From: Amycolatopsis marina
GTDB lineage: Bacteria; Actinomycetota; Actinomycetes; Mycobacteriales; Pseudonocardiaceae
Length of the DNA: 64,000 nt
Reading direction: 5' to 3'
Assembly: GCF_900111885.1 (NCBI RefSeq)
Contig: NZ_FOKG01000003.1
Location: forward strand, 124,001-188,000
Under the pieces are notes generated by a model. It was not told the DNA's origin. It did not search any database and was given only the letters and a program-made list of their open reading frames with translations. The first letter of the stretch is position 1. Each line of letters starts with the position of its first letter. This document shows, one piece after another, positions 35,913 to 45,105 of the stretch. Position numbers and translations under genes: made by a program.

Positions 35913-36725
35913 TCAGTGGTCCTCGTGCGCCTTGCCGAGTTCGACGGAGCGGTCGCGGGCCGCCTCGATCGCGGCCAGCAGCGCGGCGCGTACCCCGTGC
36001 TTCTCCAGCTCCCGGATCGCGTTGATGGTCGTGCCCGCGGGCGAGGTGACCGCCTCGCGGAGGATCACCGGATGCTCGTCGGTGCGGTCGAGCATCTTGG
36101 CGGCCCCCACCGCCGACTGGATGATCAGCTTCTCCGCCACCGCGCGCGGGAGCCCGAGCAGGATGCCCGCGTCGATCATGGCTTCGACCAGGAAGAAGAA
36201 GTAGGCGGGCCCGGAACCGGACAGCGCGGTGACCGCGTCCTGCTGCGACTCCGGCACCTCGACGACACTGCCGACGCAGGACAACAGTTCCGAGACCACG
36301 CGCACGTGCTCGGCGGTCGCGTGCCGCCCGGGCGACACCGCACTCATCGCCTCACCGACGACCATCGGGGTGTTCGGCATGACCCGGACCACCGGTGTGC
36401 CCTCGGCCAGCCTGCGCTCGTACAGCGCGGTGGGCAGGCCCGCGCACAGGGAGACCACGAGTGAGTCCGCCCCGAGCAGCGGCGCGAGTTGGTCCAGCAC
36501 GGGGTCGATGTCCTGCGGCTTCACGGCGACCACGAGGACGTCGGCGCGTTTGGCGGCATCGGCCACCTCGACGGCCGCGACGCCGTAGTGCTCGGTCAGC
36601 TCGGCCGCACGCTCCGGATGCCGCTCGGTGAACATCAGGTCCTTCGCGCTGCGACCGCCCTGCAACAGGCCGGACAGCAGCGCCTCACCGATCTTTCCCG
36701 CGCCAAGTACCGCGATGGTGGTCAT
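35913..36725 (-). CDS. proC: pyrroline-5-carboxylate reductase
   Basis: ProC reduces pyrroline-5-carboxylate to proline with NADPH. 270 residues. N-terminal Rossmann motif MTTIAVLGAGKIGEALLSGL, then VVAVKPQDIDPVL, VRVMPNTPMVVGEAMSAVS, SGSGPAYFFFLVEAMIDAGI and the C-terminal catalytic loop TSPAGTTINAIRELEKHGVR. Upstream it is followed by a palindrome array (36776-36903), so its promoter must lie within or near that array. Confidence 0.95.
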   Translation of the reverse strand: MTTIAVLGAGKIGEALLSGLLQGGRSAKDLMFTERHPERAAELTEHYGVAAVEVADAAKRADVLVVAVKPQDIDPVLDQLAPLLGADSLVVSLCAGLPTALYERRLAEGTPVVRVMPNTPMVVGEAMSAVSPGRHATAEHVRVVSELLSCVGSVVEVPESQQDAVTALSGSGPAYFFFLVEAMIDAGILLGLPRAVAEKLIIQSAVGAAKMLDRTDEHPVILREAVTSPAGTTINAIRELEKHGVRAALLAAIEAARDRSVELGKAHEDH

Positions 36726-36775
36726 GGCAGAGAACGTACCTCCCCCGCTCGGCCGGGATCAGCGGCCTCCACCCT

Positions 36776-36903
36776 CGCACTTTCCCGGGAAAGTGCGGTC
36801 GTCGATCCCCCGAGCCGCAGGTGGCCGTCCCGTGGTCTCGCACTTTCCCGGGAAAGTGCGAGTAGTTGCGCGCGCGGGGTAGGGCACTTTCCCGGGAAAG
36901 TGC
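36776..36903. repeat. array 1 of three perfect palindromes
   Basis: Core CACTTTCCCGGGAAAGTG occurs three times: palindromes 36776-36797, 36837-36862 (26 bp, extended with CTCG/CGAG) and 36884-36903. Spacers are 39 and 21 bp, not identical. The second-to-third unit (spacer starts TAGTTGCGC, then after copy 3 GAGA followed by GGGCA) is very similar to array 2 at 60846-60909. Located between proC and the thioesterase gene. Confidence 0.95.
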
Positions 36904-36922
36904 GAGATGGGCAGGGCCGGGA

Positions 36923-37747
36923 TCAGCCTGCGGGGGCGAGCGCGAGCTGGCGCGCCTGGCACACGAGCCTGCCCTGCGCGTCGACCACGGTCGCGTCGGA
37001 GTCGAACCACGCGTCGTGCACGGCCCGGCAGTCCACCTGCACGCGCAGCCAGCCAGGGGCGGGCCGGGTACGGATCAGCGCGGTCAGCTGCGCCGTCGGC
37101 GCCCAGCCCGAGCGACCGAGGTTGAACACCACCGGCGGGTTGATGTCGCCTGCCAGCAGCGCGAAGTACGAGTCCGGCTCGCTCTCCCTCGGCCGTACCC
37201 ACAGGCGCATGCGTGGCGGGTCACCGGTACGGCCGCTGAGATAACCCGCGCTGGCCGGATCGAGCCGCACGTCACAGCCCTTCGAGAGGTTGAACACGCC
37301 CTCGGCGGTGGAACCGGCCAGCAGGATGGCGCCGCCGGGCGGCTCGGCGGGCATGGTCGGCACGTCGGACCAGACCGGCCTGCGCAGCGGCAGCCTGCCC
37401 ACGGTCGTCCTGGCCTCGACGCAACTGCGCCCGCGTTGTTCGAGGGACACGGCGACGACGGTGGCGCGCCTGCCGACCTTGCGCACATCGCTGCGCAGCA
37501 GCACCGGGCCGATCGCGGGCGGGCGCAGGAACTCCGCGCTCACGACCAGCGGATCGGCGGGTGGTTCGCCGCGTTCGGCCAGTGCCGCGACGGCGGTCCT
37601 GGCCAGCAGCGCCAGCAGGTAACCACCGTGCGGATGATTGCCGATGGACCATTCCTGGCGCAGGTCCGCGGTGAACGTCCCGTCACCGAGCGACCGTGGC
37701 GCGCAGACCGTGCCGAACGGAACGGGCACGGGATCCGGGACGCTCAC
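36923..37747 (-). CDS. acyl-CoA thioesterase-like (double hotdog) protein
   Basis: 274 residues from the GTG at 37747, overlapping the proline dehydrogenase stop (GTGA). A tandem hotdog pattern: first half GNHPHGGYLLALLARTA, then VSAEFLRPPAIGPVLLRSDV, KVGRRATVVAVSLEQRGRS; second half WAPTAQLTALIRTRP, LRVQVDCRAVHDAWFDSDATV, DAQGRLVCQARQLAL. The thioesterase-like superfamily (4HBT_3) is likely. Substrate unknown. Confidence 0.8.
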   Translation of the reverse strand: MSVPDPVPVPFGTVCAPRSLGDGTFTADLRQEWSIGNHPHGGYLLALLARTAVAALAERGEPPADPLVVSAEFLRPPAIGPVLLRSDVRKVGRRATVVAVSLEQRGRSCVEARTTVGRLPLRRPVWSDVPTMPAEPPGGAILLAGSTAEGVFNLSKGCDVRLDPASAGYLSGRTGDPPRMRLWVRPRESEPDSYFALLAGDINPPVVFNLGRSGWAPTAQLTALIRTRPAPGWLRVQVDCRAVHDAWFDSDATVVDAQGRLVCQARQLALAPAG

Positions 37748-38670
37748 GAACGGCTGACCAGCGCGCGGAGGAAGAACGCCAGGTTCGCGGGGCGTTCGGC
37801 CAGCCTGCGCATCAGATAGCCGTACCACTGCTCGCCGTAGGGCACGTAGACGCGCACGGTCTCCCCCTCCTCGGCGAGCTTTCGCTGCTCGTCCGGCCTG
37901 ATCCCGTACAGCATCTGGAACTCGTATCCACCCCGCTTGCGCCCGAACCACCTGGCTCGCTCGGCGACCACGCTCACCAACCGCGGGTCATGTGTGGCGA
38001 ACATCGGATAACCACCCCCTTCGAGCAGCGCGTTAGCGCAGCGAACGTAGCTCAGATCAACGTCGTGCCTGCCCTCGAACGCGACCTCGGGCGGCTCGGC
38101 GTAGGCCCCCTTGCACAACCTCACCCGAGAACCCGGTACCGCGAGTGCGGCAACATCGTTCTCGGTTCGCCGCAGATAAGACTGCAACACCGCCCCCACC
38201 CAAGGCCAGGTCCGGCGCAGTTCAGCCAGCGCGCTCAGTGTCGCGTCGGTGGTGGTGTGGTCCTCCATGTCGATGGTCACGGTGGTTCCGCACTGCTCGG
38301 CGGCAGCGCAGATCCGGTACGCGTTGTTCAGCGCGAGCACGGGATCCAGCCGGAGGCCGACAGCCGAGAGCTTGACGCTCACCTCGGCCCAGCCGGCCAG
38401 GCCCTCCGCGTGCAACCGGTCGAGGACGTTGAGATATGCCTGGACGATCCGCTCGGCCGCGGCCGCATCGCCGGTGTCCTCGCCGAGGTAGTCGAGGCTG
38501 GCGTGCAGACCGTCGTCGGCGAGGCCACGGACGGCCCGCACCGCGGCATCCGTGGTCACCCCGGCCACGAAACGCTGCACGACGGATCTGGCCAACGGAG
38601 CGGTGGCGACGGCATGCTGGATCGTCTCGTTGCCTGCGGCGGCCAGGATCAGCGAACGGAGCGGGTGCAC
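37744..38670 (-). CDS. proline dehydrogenase
   Basis: 308 residues, an FAD-dependent TIM-barrel enzyme oxidising proline to pyrroline-5-carboxylate. Seen: VTTDAAVRAVRGLADDGLHASLD, GTTVTIDMEDHTTTDATLS, GAVLQSYLRRTENDVAAL, SRVRLCKGAYAEPP, MFATHDPRLVSVVAERARW, EFQMLYGIRPDEQRKLAEEG and the C-terminal VRVYVPYGEQWYGYLMRRL with the substrate-binding Arg pair. It is of the mono-functional PruB type. Adjacent to proC, but the reverse reaction; both are on the minus strand. Confidence 0.95.
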   Translation of the reverse strand: MHPLRSLILAAAGNETIQHAVATAPLARSVVQRFVAGVTTDAAVRAVRGLADDGLHASLDYLGEDTGDAAAAERIVQAYLNVLDRLHAEGLAGWAEVSVKLSAVGLRLDPVLALNNAYRICAAAEQCGTTVTIDMEDHTTTDATLSALAELRRTWPWVGAVLQSYLRRTENDVAALAVPGSRVRLCKGAYAEPPEVAFEGRHDVDLSYVRCANALLEGGGYPMFATHDPRLVSVVAERARWFGRKRGGYEFQMLYGIRPDEQRKLAEEGETVRVYVPYGEQWYGYLMRRLAERPANLAFFLRALVSRS

Positions 38671-38750
38671 ACTGAAACCCTACGTGTTCACTCGTTTGCG
38701 TTGGGGTAGGTGAGCGGGGTGTCCGGCAAAGAAGTGGATCTTGAAGCGCC

Positions 38751-39542
38751 TCATTGCCCCAGATGCAGGCGCGCGAACAGCAGCGCTTCCGCGAGCTCCC
38801 GAGCCCGCCGGGCGCGCTGACCCGCACTCCTGGTGTTGACCTCGAGCACCACCTGCCCGTCGAAGCCACCGGTCGCGAGCTTCTCCAGCAGCTCGGCACA
38901 CGGCTGCGTGCCCCGCCCCGGCACCAGGTGCTCATCCTTCGGCAGTCCGGTTCCGTCGGCGAGGTGCAGGTGGGTCAGCCCTGCGCCCATCCGTTCCGCC
39001 AGGGCCAGCGCATCGGCCCCCGCGGCAGCGGTGTGGGAGAGGTCGAGGGTGTAGTTCGCGTAGCCCACGTCCGTCGGATCGATGGAGGGCCGGAACGCCG
39101 AGACCCGGCTGTTGCGGCTCGCGCCGGGCGGCCGGACCTTGAACATGTTCTCCACCGCGATGGCCACACCGCTGGTGTACTCCAGCTCGGCAACGAGATC
39201 GGCGAAGGCGTCGCCGTAGCGGCGCTGCCATCGGAACGGCGGGTGCACGACGACGGTGCGGGCCTCCAGCTCCAGAGCGGCGTCCACCGTGCGCCGCAGC
39301 CGGATCTCCGGGTCCGGCGACCAGACCCGCTGTGTGATCAACAGTGAGGGCGAGTGCACCGAGAGAACCGGCATCCCGGTCTCCCGGGACAACCGGCGCA
39401 GGGCCTGCACGTCCTGGCTCAAGGGATCGGCCCAGACCATCACCTCGACGCCGTCGTAGCCGAGGTCGGCGGCCAGCTCGAAACCCGCTGAGGCCCGCAA
39501 CGGCCAGACCGAGGCGGTGGAGAGCCCGACTGGAATCGCCAT
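38751..39542 (-). CDS. sugar phosphate isomerase/epimerase (xylose isomerase-like TIM barrel)
   Basis: 263 residues of the AP-endonuclease family 2 fold: ELAADLGYDGVEVMVW, PVLSVHSPSLLI, VVHPPFRWQRRYGDAF, IAVENMFKVRP, YTLDLSHTAAAGADAL, LTHLHLADGTGLPKDEHLVP and VLEVNTRSAG, with His/Glu/Asp metal ligands in place. The orthologue (Rv0498 by memory) is conserved beside the membrane protein and ppx. Substrate unknown. Confidence 0.85.
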   Translation of the reverse strand: MAIPVGLSTASVWPLRASAGFELAADLGYDGVEVMVWADPLSQDVQALRRLSRETGMPVLSVHSPSLLITQRVWSPDPEIRLRRTVDAALELEARTVVVHPPFRWQRRYGDAFADLVAELEYTSGVAIAVENMFKVRPPGASRNSRVSAFRPSIDPTDVGYANYTLDLSHTAAAGADALALAERMGAGLTHLHLADGTGLPKDEHLVPGRGTQPCAELLEKLATGGFDGQVVLEVNTRSAGQRARRARELAEALLFARLHLGQ

Positions 39543-39546
39543 CGCG

Positions 39547-40929
39547 CTATTGGGAGACGAGCAGCAGGGCGGCCGGTGACACCGTCACCACCAAGCCGAC
39601 CAGCAGAGCGAGCACGGTGGTCTGGAGGTCCTCGGCGCGGCGCACCTTGCGCACGATCAGGACCAGCCCGACCGTGACCGCCAACGCCGCGACCAGTGCG
39701 GCGGCAGGCAGTTTCACCCACAGCCAGTTGAAGCCGAGCCAGACGGCGGCACCGCCGACAGCCCCGAGAGCGAGCTGGCCGGCGAGCATCATCCACTGTT
39801 TCGCGGGTGAGGACTCCCTGGCCGGCTCGTCGTCGGTGTCGTCGAGGTCGTCCAGATCGTCGCGGTCGTCGATCGCGTCGCCGAGCGGCTCGTCGTCCTC
39901 GTAGCCGTACTCGTCCACATCGTCGGCTTCGTCGTCGAGTTCGCCGACCGCACCCGCCCGCGAGCCACCCTCGTGCAGCGGATCGTCGTCGAAGGCCCCG
40001 AACGAGGGCCGGTCGTATCCGTCCAGGTCGTCGACCGCGGGCTGGTCCCCGGTGTCGAACGTGGGCGTGAACGCCCCGGTTGGCGGTCCGGCCTCGAGCG
40101 CGTCCTGGTTCGGCACCGGCGGCATGACACCGACCTCGGTGTCGTCCATCTGCGACTTGTCCCGCCGCTGCCGCCAGCCGCTCAGGCCTGCCGGTGGTTC
40201 GTCCGGCTCCGGCACGCTCTGCGGCTGCGCGACCGGGTCGGCCGGAACCGCGGGGAACTGCTCGGTGTGCGGTTCCGGTTCGGGCGGTGGCGCCGCGGGC
40301 CTGCGCAGCGGCCTGCGGCGCAGACGGGGCGGCGACGGCTGCTGGGCCTGCGGCACCGGGTACCCGCCGGTGCCCATCGGCGGCCCTGCGGCCTCCTGCT
40401 CGGGCGCACCGTCCAAGCGCGCGGGGAGGGATCCCTGCTGCGGCGGAGGCGGAACCTGCATCGGCTGCGAGGGCTGCTGGGGCTGCTGCGGCGGAGCAGG
40501 ACGCGGGTCGGGGCCACGACCGTAGGACTCCGGCTGTGGTGCCGGGGGTGTCGGTGGTGTCGGTGGTGCCTGCGGCGGGTGCTGCGCGGGCGGGGGCGGT
40601 GCCTGCCTGCGCGGCGGCATGCCCCGCCGGGTCGGCGGCCCTGCCTCCTCCTGAGGGGCCGCTGCGCGCGGACGCCTCGGCGGAGCCGGTGGCTCCTCGT
40701 GCTGTTCCTCGTGCGAACGACCGTTGCGCCTGCTCGGCGCCTCCGGCGCGGCACTGTCCGCCTGAATCCGGTTGATGATGGCCTGGGGCGCGGTGTCACC
40801 GATGTCCGGGCCCTCGTCGTCGGCACGGCGGCGCCGACGACGCGGGGCACCGCCGACCTGGCCACCGTGCTGCGCGAGCAGCTCGGCCACGGTCTTCTGT
40901 GGCTGCTCGCCACCGCTCTCTCGACTCAT
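39547..40929 (-). CDS. proline-rich protein with C-terminal membrane helices
   Basis: 460 residues. About 1-260 is a Pro/Gln/Arg-rich low-complexity region; 260-370 is very acidic (LDGYDRPSFGAFDDDP, DDRDDLDDLDDTDDEP). The C-terminus has about three helices (MMLAGQLALGAVGGAAVWL, AALVAALAVTVGLVLIV, TTVLALLVGLVVTVSPAALL). It matches the poorly conserved mycobacterial Rv0497-type protein. Function unknown; the disordered region could be a scaffold. Confidence 0.75.
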   Translation of the reverse strand: MSRESGGEQPQKTVAELLAQHGGQVGGAPRRRRRRADDEGPDIGDTAPQAIINRIQADSAAPEAPSRRNGRSHEEQHEEPPAPPRRPRAAAPQEEAGPPTRRGMPPRRQAPPPPAQHPPQAPPTPPTPPAPQPESYGRGPDPRPAPPQQPQQPSQPMQVPPPPQQGSLPARLDGAPEQEAAGPPMGTGGYPVPQAQQPSPPRLRRRPLRRPAAPPPEPEPHTEQFPAVPADPVAQPQSVPEPDEPPAGLSGWRQRRDKSQMDDTEVGVMPPVPNQDALEAGPPTGAFTPTFDTGDQPAVDDLDGYDRPSFGAFDDDPLHEGGSRAGAVGELDDEADDVDEYGYEDDEPLGDAIDDRDDLDDLDDTDDEPARESSPAKQWMMLAGQLALGAVGGAAVWLGFNWLWVKLPAAALVAALAVTVGLVLIVRKVRRAEDLQTTVLALLVGLVVTVSPAALLLVSQ

Positions 40930-41008
40930 CTAACTGTGTCCAAAACCCGAAGTAGTCACGACGGCATCGCGGACCCGGCTGGGAAGCAGCAGTAATTCTG
41001 GCATTCCG

Positions 41009-42037
41009 TCACCTCTCCACCGTGCCTGTCGCACGCGATTCACGTCCAGCTCCACGTCCGGCCTCACGTACTTCTCGCCCCCACCCGGTCACCTTTGCAG
41101 TCTGGTCGTCCCCGTTGGAATGGTCCAGCCGCCGGAGAATCACACCCTCGCGTAGTGCCCACGGACATATCTCCAGTTCCGTGAGTGACAACCCTCGCAT
41201 GGTGGCCTGCGCCACGAGTGCCCCAGCCACGAGTTGATGGGCCCTGCTCGCACTCACGCCCTCCAGCTGCGCCAGATCCGCGGACGGCATCCGGGAGATG
41301 AAGGCGATCAGCTGACGCAGAGCCGTGTCGGTGAGCACCCGCCGAACGCGAGGTCCGGCCGCGGACGGCGCCGCACCGGTCAGCCTCGCGAGCGAGCGGA
41401 ACGTCTTGGAGGTGGCCACGATGCGATCGGGCGGACCGAGCCGGGCGACCTTCTTGGCCAGAACGGCGAGCTGGTCCTCCAGCCAGGCCGAGGTGGCCAC
41501 CAGCTCCGAGCGGGTCGGCGGGTCGTGCCGGAACCGCGTCCGGGTGATGCGCCCAGCGCCCAGCGGCAGGGACTCCGCCAGCTCGGGCTCCTCGTCGATA
41601 CCCATCGCGACCTCGAGTGAGCCGCCGCCGATGTCCAGCACCAGCAGTTTTCCGGCGGACCACCCGTACCAGCGGCGAACCGCGAGGAAGGTCAGTCTGG
41701 CCTCGTCCACCCCGGTGAGCACCTGCAGCTCGACGCCGGTCTTCTCGGCCACCTTGCGCAGGACCTTCGCCGAGTTGCTCGCCTCGCGTACGGCGGAGGT
41801 CGCGAACGCCATGACGTCGCCGCAGCCCAGCCGGACAGCGGCTGCCCTGGCCGATTCGACGGCACGCACGAGCTCGTCGGCGCCGTCCGTGGTCAGCTCG
41901 CCGTCGTCGGTGATCTGCTCGGCCAGCCGCAGCACGGTCTTCTCCGAATGCATCGGCGTGGGGTGCGCACCACGATGCGCGTCCACCACTAGCAGGTGGA
42001 CGGTGTTGGAACCGACGTCGAGTACACCTAGGCGCAC
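41009..42037 (-). CDS. exopolyphosphatase / guanosine pentaphosphatase (Ppx/GppA family)
   Basis: 342 residues from the GTG at 42037. ASKHA ATPase-fold motifs: VLDVGSNTVHLLVVDAH (phosphate 1), ALVQAVESAR-type region, FATSAVREASNS, LLVLDIGGGSLEVAMG (phosphate 2) and PLGAGRITRTRF. Short relative to E. coli GppA, so of the single-domain actinobacterial Ppx1 type (Rv0496). It would hydrolyse polyphosphate or pppGpp. An upstream TTG at 42046 is a less likely start. Confidence 0.88.
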   Translation of the reverse strand: MRLGVLDVGSNTVHLLVVDAHRGAHPTPMHSEKTVLRLAEQITDDGELTTDGADELVRAVESARAAAVRLGCGDVMAFATSAVREASNSAKVLRKVAEKTGVELQVLTGVDEARLTFLAVRRWYGWSAGKLLVLDIGGGSLEVAMGIDEEPELAESLPLGAGRITRTRFRHDPPTRSELVATSAWLEDQLAVLAKKVARLGPPDRIVATSKTFRSLARLTGAAPSAAGPRVRRVLTDTALRQLIAFISRMPSADLAQLEGVSASRAHQLVAGALVAQATMRGLSLTELEICPWALREGVILRRLDHSNGDDQTAKVTGWGREVREAGRGAGRESRATGTVER

Positions 42038-42174
42038 GAACGGCAACGGTACCCGGGTGCCCGGTGTGGCCGGTGGCCAACCGGTGCAGCACGCGGGAAA
42101 TAGGCACCCTTTGTCCGTTTCACTGCCGATGCCGGGTTACCGTGTCCGGTCTTATCGCAGAGGTGGAGACGGTT

Positions 42175-42918
42175 ATGACGATCGAGACCAAGCAGGACGT
42201 GACAGCCGCCATAGCCCGGGCCGAGGGCGAGCCCGTGCGGTGGCGCACGCTGGGTTGGGTGCTGTTCGGAGTCAGTCTCGTGCTGAGCGTGGCCAGCATG
42301 GCCGTCCCCGCGCTGATCGAACATCCGCTGACCAACGACCGCGGTGAGATCCAGGTGTACCTCGACGTGTTCGAGGAGGGAAACCTGCCGACGTGGTGGA
42401 GCACCGGCCTGCTGGTGCTGGGCACGCTGCTCTACGTCGTCGTCGGGATGGTGGCGAGGGCGGCCGGTGTGCGCGGCGCGTGGACGTGGTTCGTCGGCGC
42501 GGGCGTGCTGGGCGCGCTGTCGCTCGACGACCACACCGCGCTGCACGAACGCCTCGACCGGATCGGCAGGGACCTCGTCACCTTCGACGGCTTCCCGTTC
42601 TACTGGCTGCTGCCCGGTCTGCTGGCCGGTGCGGCCGTGCTGACCGCGGTGCTGGTACTCGCCCGCAGACTGCGCGGGACCGCGCGCTGGTGCCTGGTCG
42701 GTGGCTGCTTGCTGCTGCTCGCCTCGGCGATGGGCATGGAGGCACTGCAGGGCGTGCTGATCGCCACTGGCGAGAGCGGCCCCCTGTACGTCCTCACCTA
42801 TCACGCGGAGGAACTCGGCGAGAACATCGGCGTGCTGCTGATGCTCGCGGCCGCGTTCCGCTCGATGTCCGTCCTCCGCCACCAGGACGGCCGCCTCAGC
42901 CTCGGCTATCAGGGCTGA
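42175..42918 (+). CDS. multi-pass membrane protein of unknown function
   Basis: 247 residues with about six helices (LGWVLFGVSLVLSVASMAVP; WWSTGLLVLGTLLYVVVGMV; WFVGAGVLGALSLDDHTALH; YWLLPGLLAGAAVLTAVLVL; CLVGGCLLLLASAMGMEALQ; EELGENIGVLLMLAAAFRSM). Conserved acidic and histidine residues within helices (DDHTALHER, EALQG, YHAEE) suggest metal or proton binding. No family named. GAGGTGGAG precedes the ATG. Confidence 0.65.
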   Translation: MTIETKQDVTAAIARAEGEPVRWRTLGWVLFGVSLVLSVASMAVPALIEHPLTNDRGEIQVYLDVFEEGNLPTWWSTGLLVLGTLLYVVVGMVARAAGVRGAWTWFVGAGVLGALSLDDHTALHERLDRIGRDLVTFDGFPFYWLLPGLLAGAAVLTAVLVLARRLRGTARWCLVGGCLLLLASAMGMEALQGVLIATGESGPLYVLTYHAEELGENIGVLLMLAAAFRSMSVLRHQDGRLSLGYQG

Positions 42919-42936
42919 ACGACCGCCGCGGCGGGC

Positions 42937-43626
42937 TCAGGTCTCGAACTTGTAGCCGAGGCCGCGGACCGTGACCAGGTGGCGCGGCGAGCCGGGGTCC
43001 GGCTCGATCTTCGAGCGCAGCCGCTTGACGTGCACGTCCAGCGTCTTGGTGTCGCCGACGTAGTCCGCGCCCCACACCCGGTCGATCAGCTGTCCCCTGG
43101 TCAGCACCCGCCCGACGTTGCGCAGCAGGTACTCCAGCAGGTCGAACTCCTTGAGCGGCAGCGACACGTCCGCGCCGTCGACGGTCACCACGTGCCGTTC
43201 GACGTCCATCCGCACCGGGCCGGCCGCGAGGACCAGCGGCGTGAGCTCGCCATCCGCCCCCGGCTCACCGCCGCGACGCAGTACCGCCCGCACCCTGGCG
43301 ATCAGTTCGCGCGCCGAGTACGGCTTGGTGACGTAGTCGTCGGCGCCCAGTTCCAGGCCCACGACCTTGTCGATCTCACTGTCCCGCGCGGTCACCATGA
43401 TCACCGGCACGGCCGACCGCTGCCGAAGCTGCTTGCACACGTCGGTGCCGCTCATTCCGGGGAGCATCAGGTCCAGTAGCACGATGTCGGCGCCGTTGCG
43501 GTCGTACTCCTCCAGCGCCTGCTGTCCGGTGGTGGCCACGGCCGCGGTGAACCCTTCTTTGCGCAGCAGGAAGGCCAGCGGGTCGGCGAAGGACTCCTCG
43601 TCCTCCACAATGAGCACTCTGGTCAC
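42937..43626 (-). CDS. regX3: phosphate-type response regulator RegX3
   Basis: 229 residues. Receiver domain with the phosphorylation Asp in DIVLLDLMLPGMSG (near 51), conserved Lys in YVTKPYSARELIARV, and an OmpR-type winged helix at the end (LPLKEFDLLEYLLRNVGRVL, TLDVHVKRLRSKIE, VRGLGYKFE). It pairs with SenX3 just upstream, start overlapping by four bases (GTGA). In mycobacteria the pair controls phosphate-starvation genes. Confidence 0.95.
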   Translation of the reverse strand: MTRVLIVEDEESFADPLAFLLRKEGFTAAVATTGQQALEEYDRNGADIVLLDLMLPGMSGTDVCKQLRQRSAVPVIMVTARDSEIDKVVGLELGADDYVTKPYSARELIARVRAVLRRGGEPGADGELTPLVLAAGPVRMDVERHVVTVDGADVSLPLKEFDLLEYLLRNVGRVLTRGQLIDRVWGADYVGDTKTLDVHVKRLRSKIEPDPGSPRHLVTVRGLGYKFET

Positions 43627-44882
43627 GCTGTTCCTCCATGGTCGGTCCTGTCGGTTCCGGTCACAGCCAGCCGGGCCTTCGACTCGGACGACGTGTCGTC
43701 CCGAGCGGCCGAGCGGGTCCTGCCCGAGCCGGGTTGGCCCGGCTCGGCATCGGCGGGGTCGCCGCCGAGGTGTGCGGGGATGCACAGGGTGAACGTGGAG
43801 CCGGTCCCCGGGCTGCTCCACAGCCTGACCTCGCCGCCGTGGTTCGCCGCCACGTGCTTGACGATCGCCAGCCCGAGACCGGTGCCGCCGGTGGCCCTGG
43901 AGCGGGCCTTGTCCACCCGGTAGAAGCGTTCGAAGACGCGCTGCTGCTCCTCCTCCGCGATCCCGATGCCCCGGTCGGTCACGGCAATCTCCACATCGCC
44001 CTCCACGAGCCGTCTGCTGATCGAGACGGGGTTGCCGGGCGGGGAGTACGCCACGGCGTTCTCCAGGAGGTTGGACAGTGCGGTGACCAGCAGTGTGCGG
44101 TCCCCCTCCACCAGCAACCCACTCGGCGCGTCCGTCGTGACGGTGATCTCCGCGGACTCGGCGGAGAGCTTGGCGCGGCCCAGCGCCTCCCGGACGACGG
44201 CGTCCACCTCCACGACGTTGAGGTCCGGCAACCGCTCGGCGCCCTGCAGCCGGGACAGCGCGATCAGCTCGGTGACCAGCGTGCCGAGCCGGGTCGACTC
44301 ACGGAGGATCTTGGCGCCGAAGCGGCGGACCTCCTCCGTGTCCTCCGCGGCGTCCAGCACGGCCTCGGTGAGCAGTGCGATCGCGCCGACCGGCGTCTTG
44401 AGCTCGTGGCTGACGTTGGCGACGAAGTCACGCCGTGTCGCCTCCAGCCGGACGGCCTCGGAGTGATCCACGGCCTCGACCACGGTGTACCCGTCGCCGA
44501 GCGGCCGGACCTCGGCCAGCACCGCCTCCGGCTGCCTGCCCCGCACCTCCAGTGGGGAGAGGTCGATCTCCAGCGGGTCGCCGTTCTCCACGACGTGCTC
44601 AGCGGCCTTGCGTGCCCGTGCGTCGGCCTGGTTGTCCCGCACCAGGCCCAGCGCGACGGCTCTGGGGTTGTGCAGCACCATGTCGCCGAACTGGTTCAGC
44701 ACGACGACCCCGTTGTGCGAGGAACTGATCAGCCGTCGCAGCAACTCGGCGGCGGTCGGCCCGGTCGGCCCACGCTCGGCGTCGGCTCGGCGGACCCTGG
44801 CGGTGAGGTAGCCGATGAGGACACCGGCAGCGCCCACCACCAGTGCGCCGATGGTCAGTGCGATCGATACAGGCGCGGTCAC
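43623..44882 (-). CDS. senX3: sensor histidine kinase SenX3
   Basis: 419 residues from a GTG at 44882. Two short N-terminal hydrophobic stretches (VSIALTIGALVVGAAGVLIG), then a PAS-like region (NGVVVLNQFGDMVLHNPRAV), the HisKA box VSHELKTPVGAIALLTEAV (His near 175), HATPase N box NLLENAVAYSPPG and G boxes GIGIAEEEQQRVFERFYRV and GTGLGLAIVKHV. In mycobacteria this kinase senses phosphate through Pst/PhoU. A pair of PHO-box-like GTTC/GTGAC sequences upstream is not convincing. Confidence 0.95.
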   Translation of the reverse strand: MTAPVSIALTIGALVVGAAGVLIGYLTARVRRADAERGPTGPTAAELLRRLISSSHNGVVVLNQFGDMVLHNPRAVALGLVRDNQADARARKAAEHVVENGDPLEIDLSPLEVRGRQPEAVLAEVRPLGDGYTVVEAVDHSEAVRLEATRRDFVANVSHELKTPVGAIALLTEAVLDAAEDTEEVRRFGAKILRESTRLGTLVTELIALSRLQGAERLPDLNVVEVDAVVREALGRAKLSAESAEITVTTDAPSGLLVEGDRTLLVTALSNLLENAVAYSPPGNPVSISRRLVEGDVEIAVTDRGIGIAEEEQQRVFERFYRVDKARSRATGGTGLGLAIVKHVAANHGGEVRLWSSPGTGSTFTLCIPAHLGGDPADAEPGQPGSGRTRSAARDDTSSESKARLAVTGTDRTDHGGTA

Positions 44883-45105
44883 GGGGGAATCGTAAGCGCG
44901 GTAGTAGCCCTCCGGCCTAGTCCTGGCCGCGTTCTCGTGACGGCCGTGACACCTACGGGCTACATATTTGCCCCTCGGTCGGGCTTTGTTCATGTACTGG
45001 TCGCTCTGCGTCGACCTCGGACGAATTCGCCGTCATCCGATCGGGTTGCGTAATGAGTATCCGGTTATCCCGCGAAGGCACCTCACATTCCGCAACACTG
45101 TGACC

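Noticed and set aside
36776..36903. Palindrome arrays as CRISPR
   Set aside because: The repeats are perfect palindromes with unequal 20- and 40-bp spacers in only three copies per array, and no cas genes are nearby.
44883..45105. PHO-box repeats upstream of senX3
   Set aside because: Only isolated GTTC and GTGAC words occur; there are no 11-bp direct repeats of the expected form.
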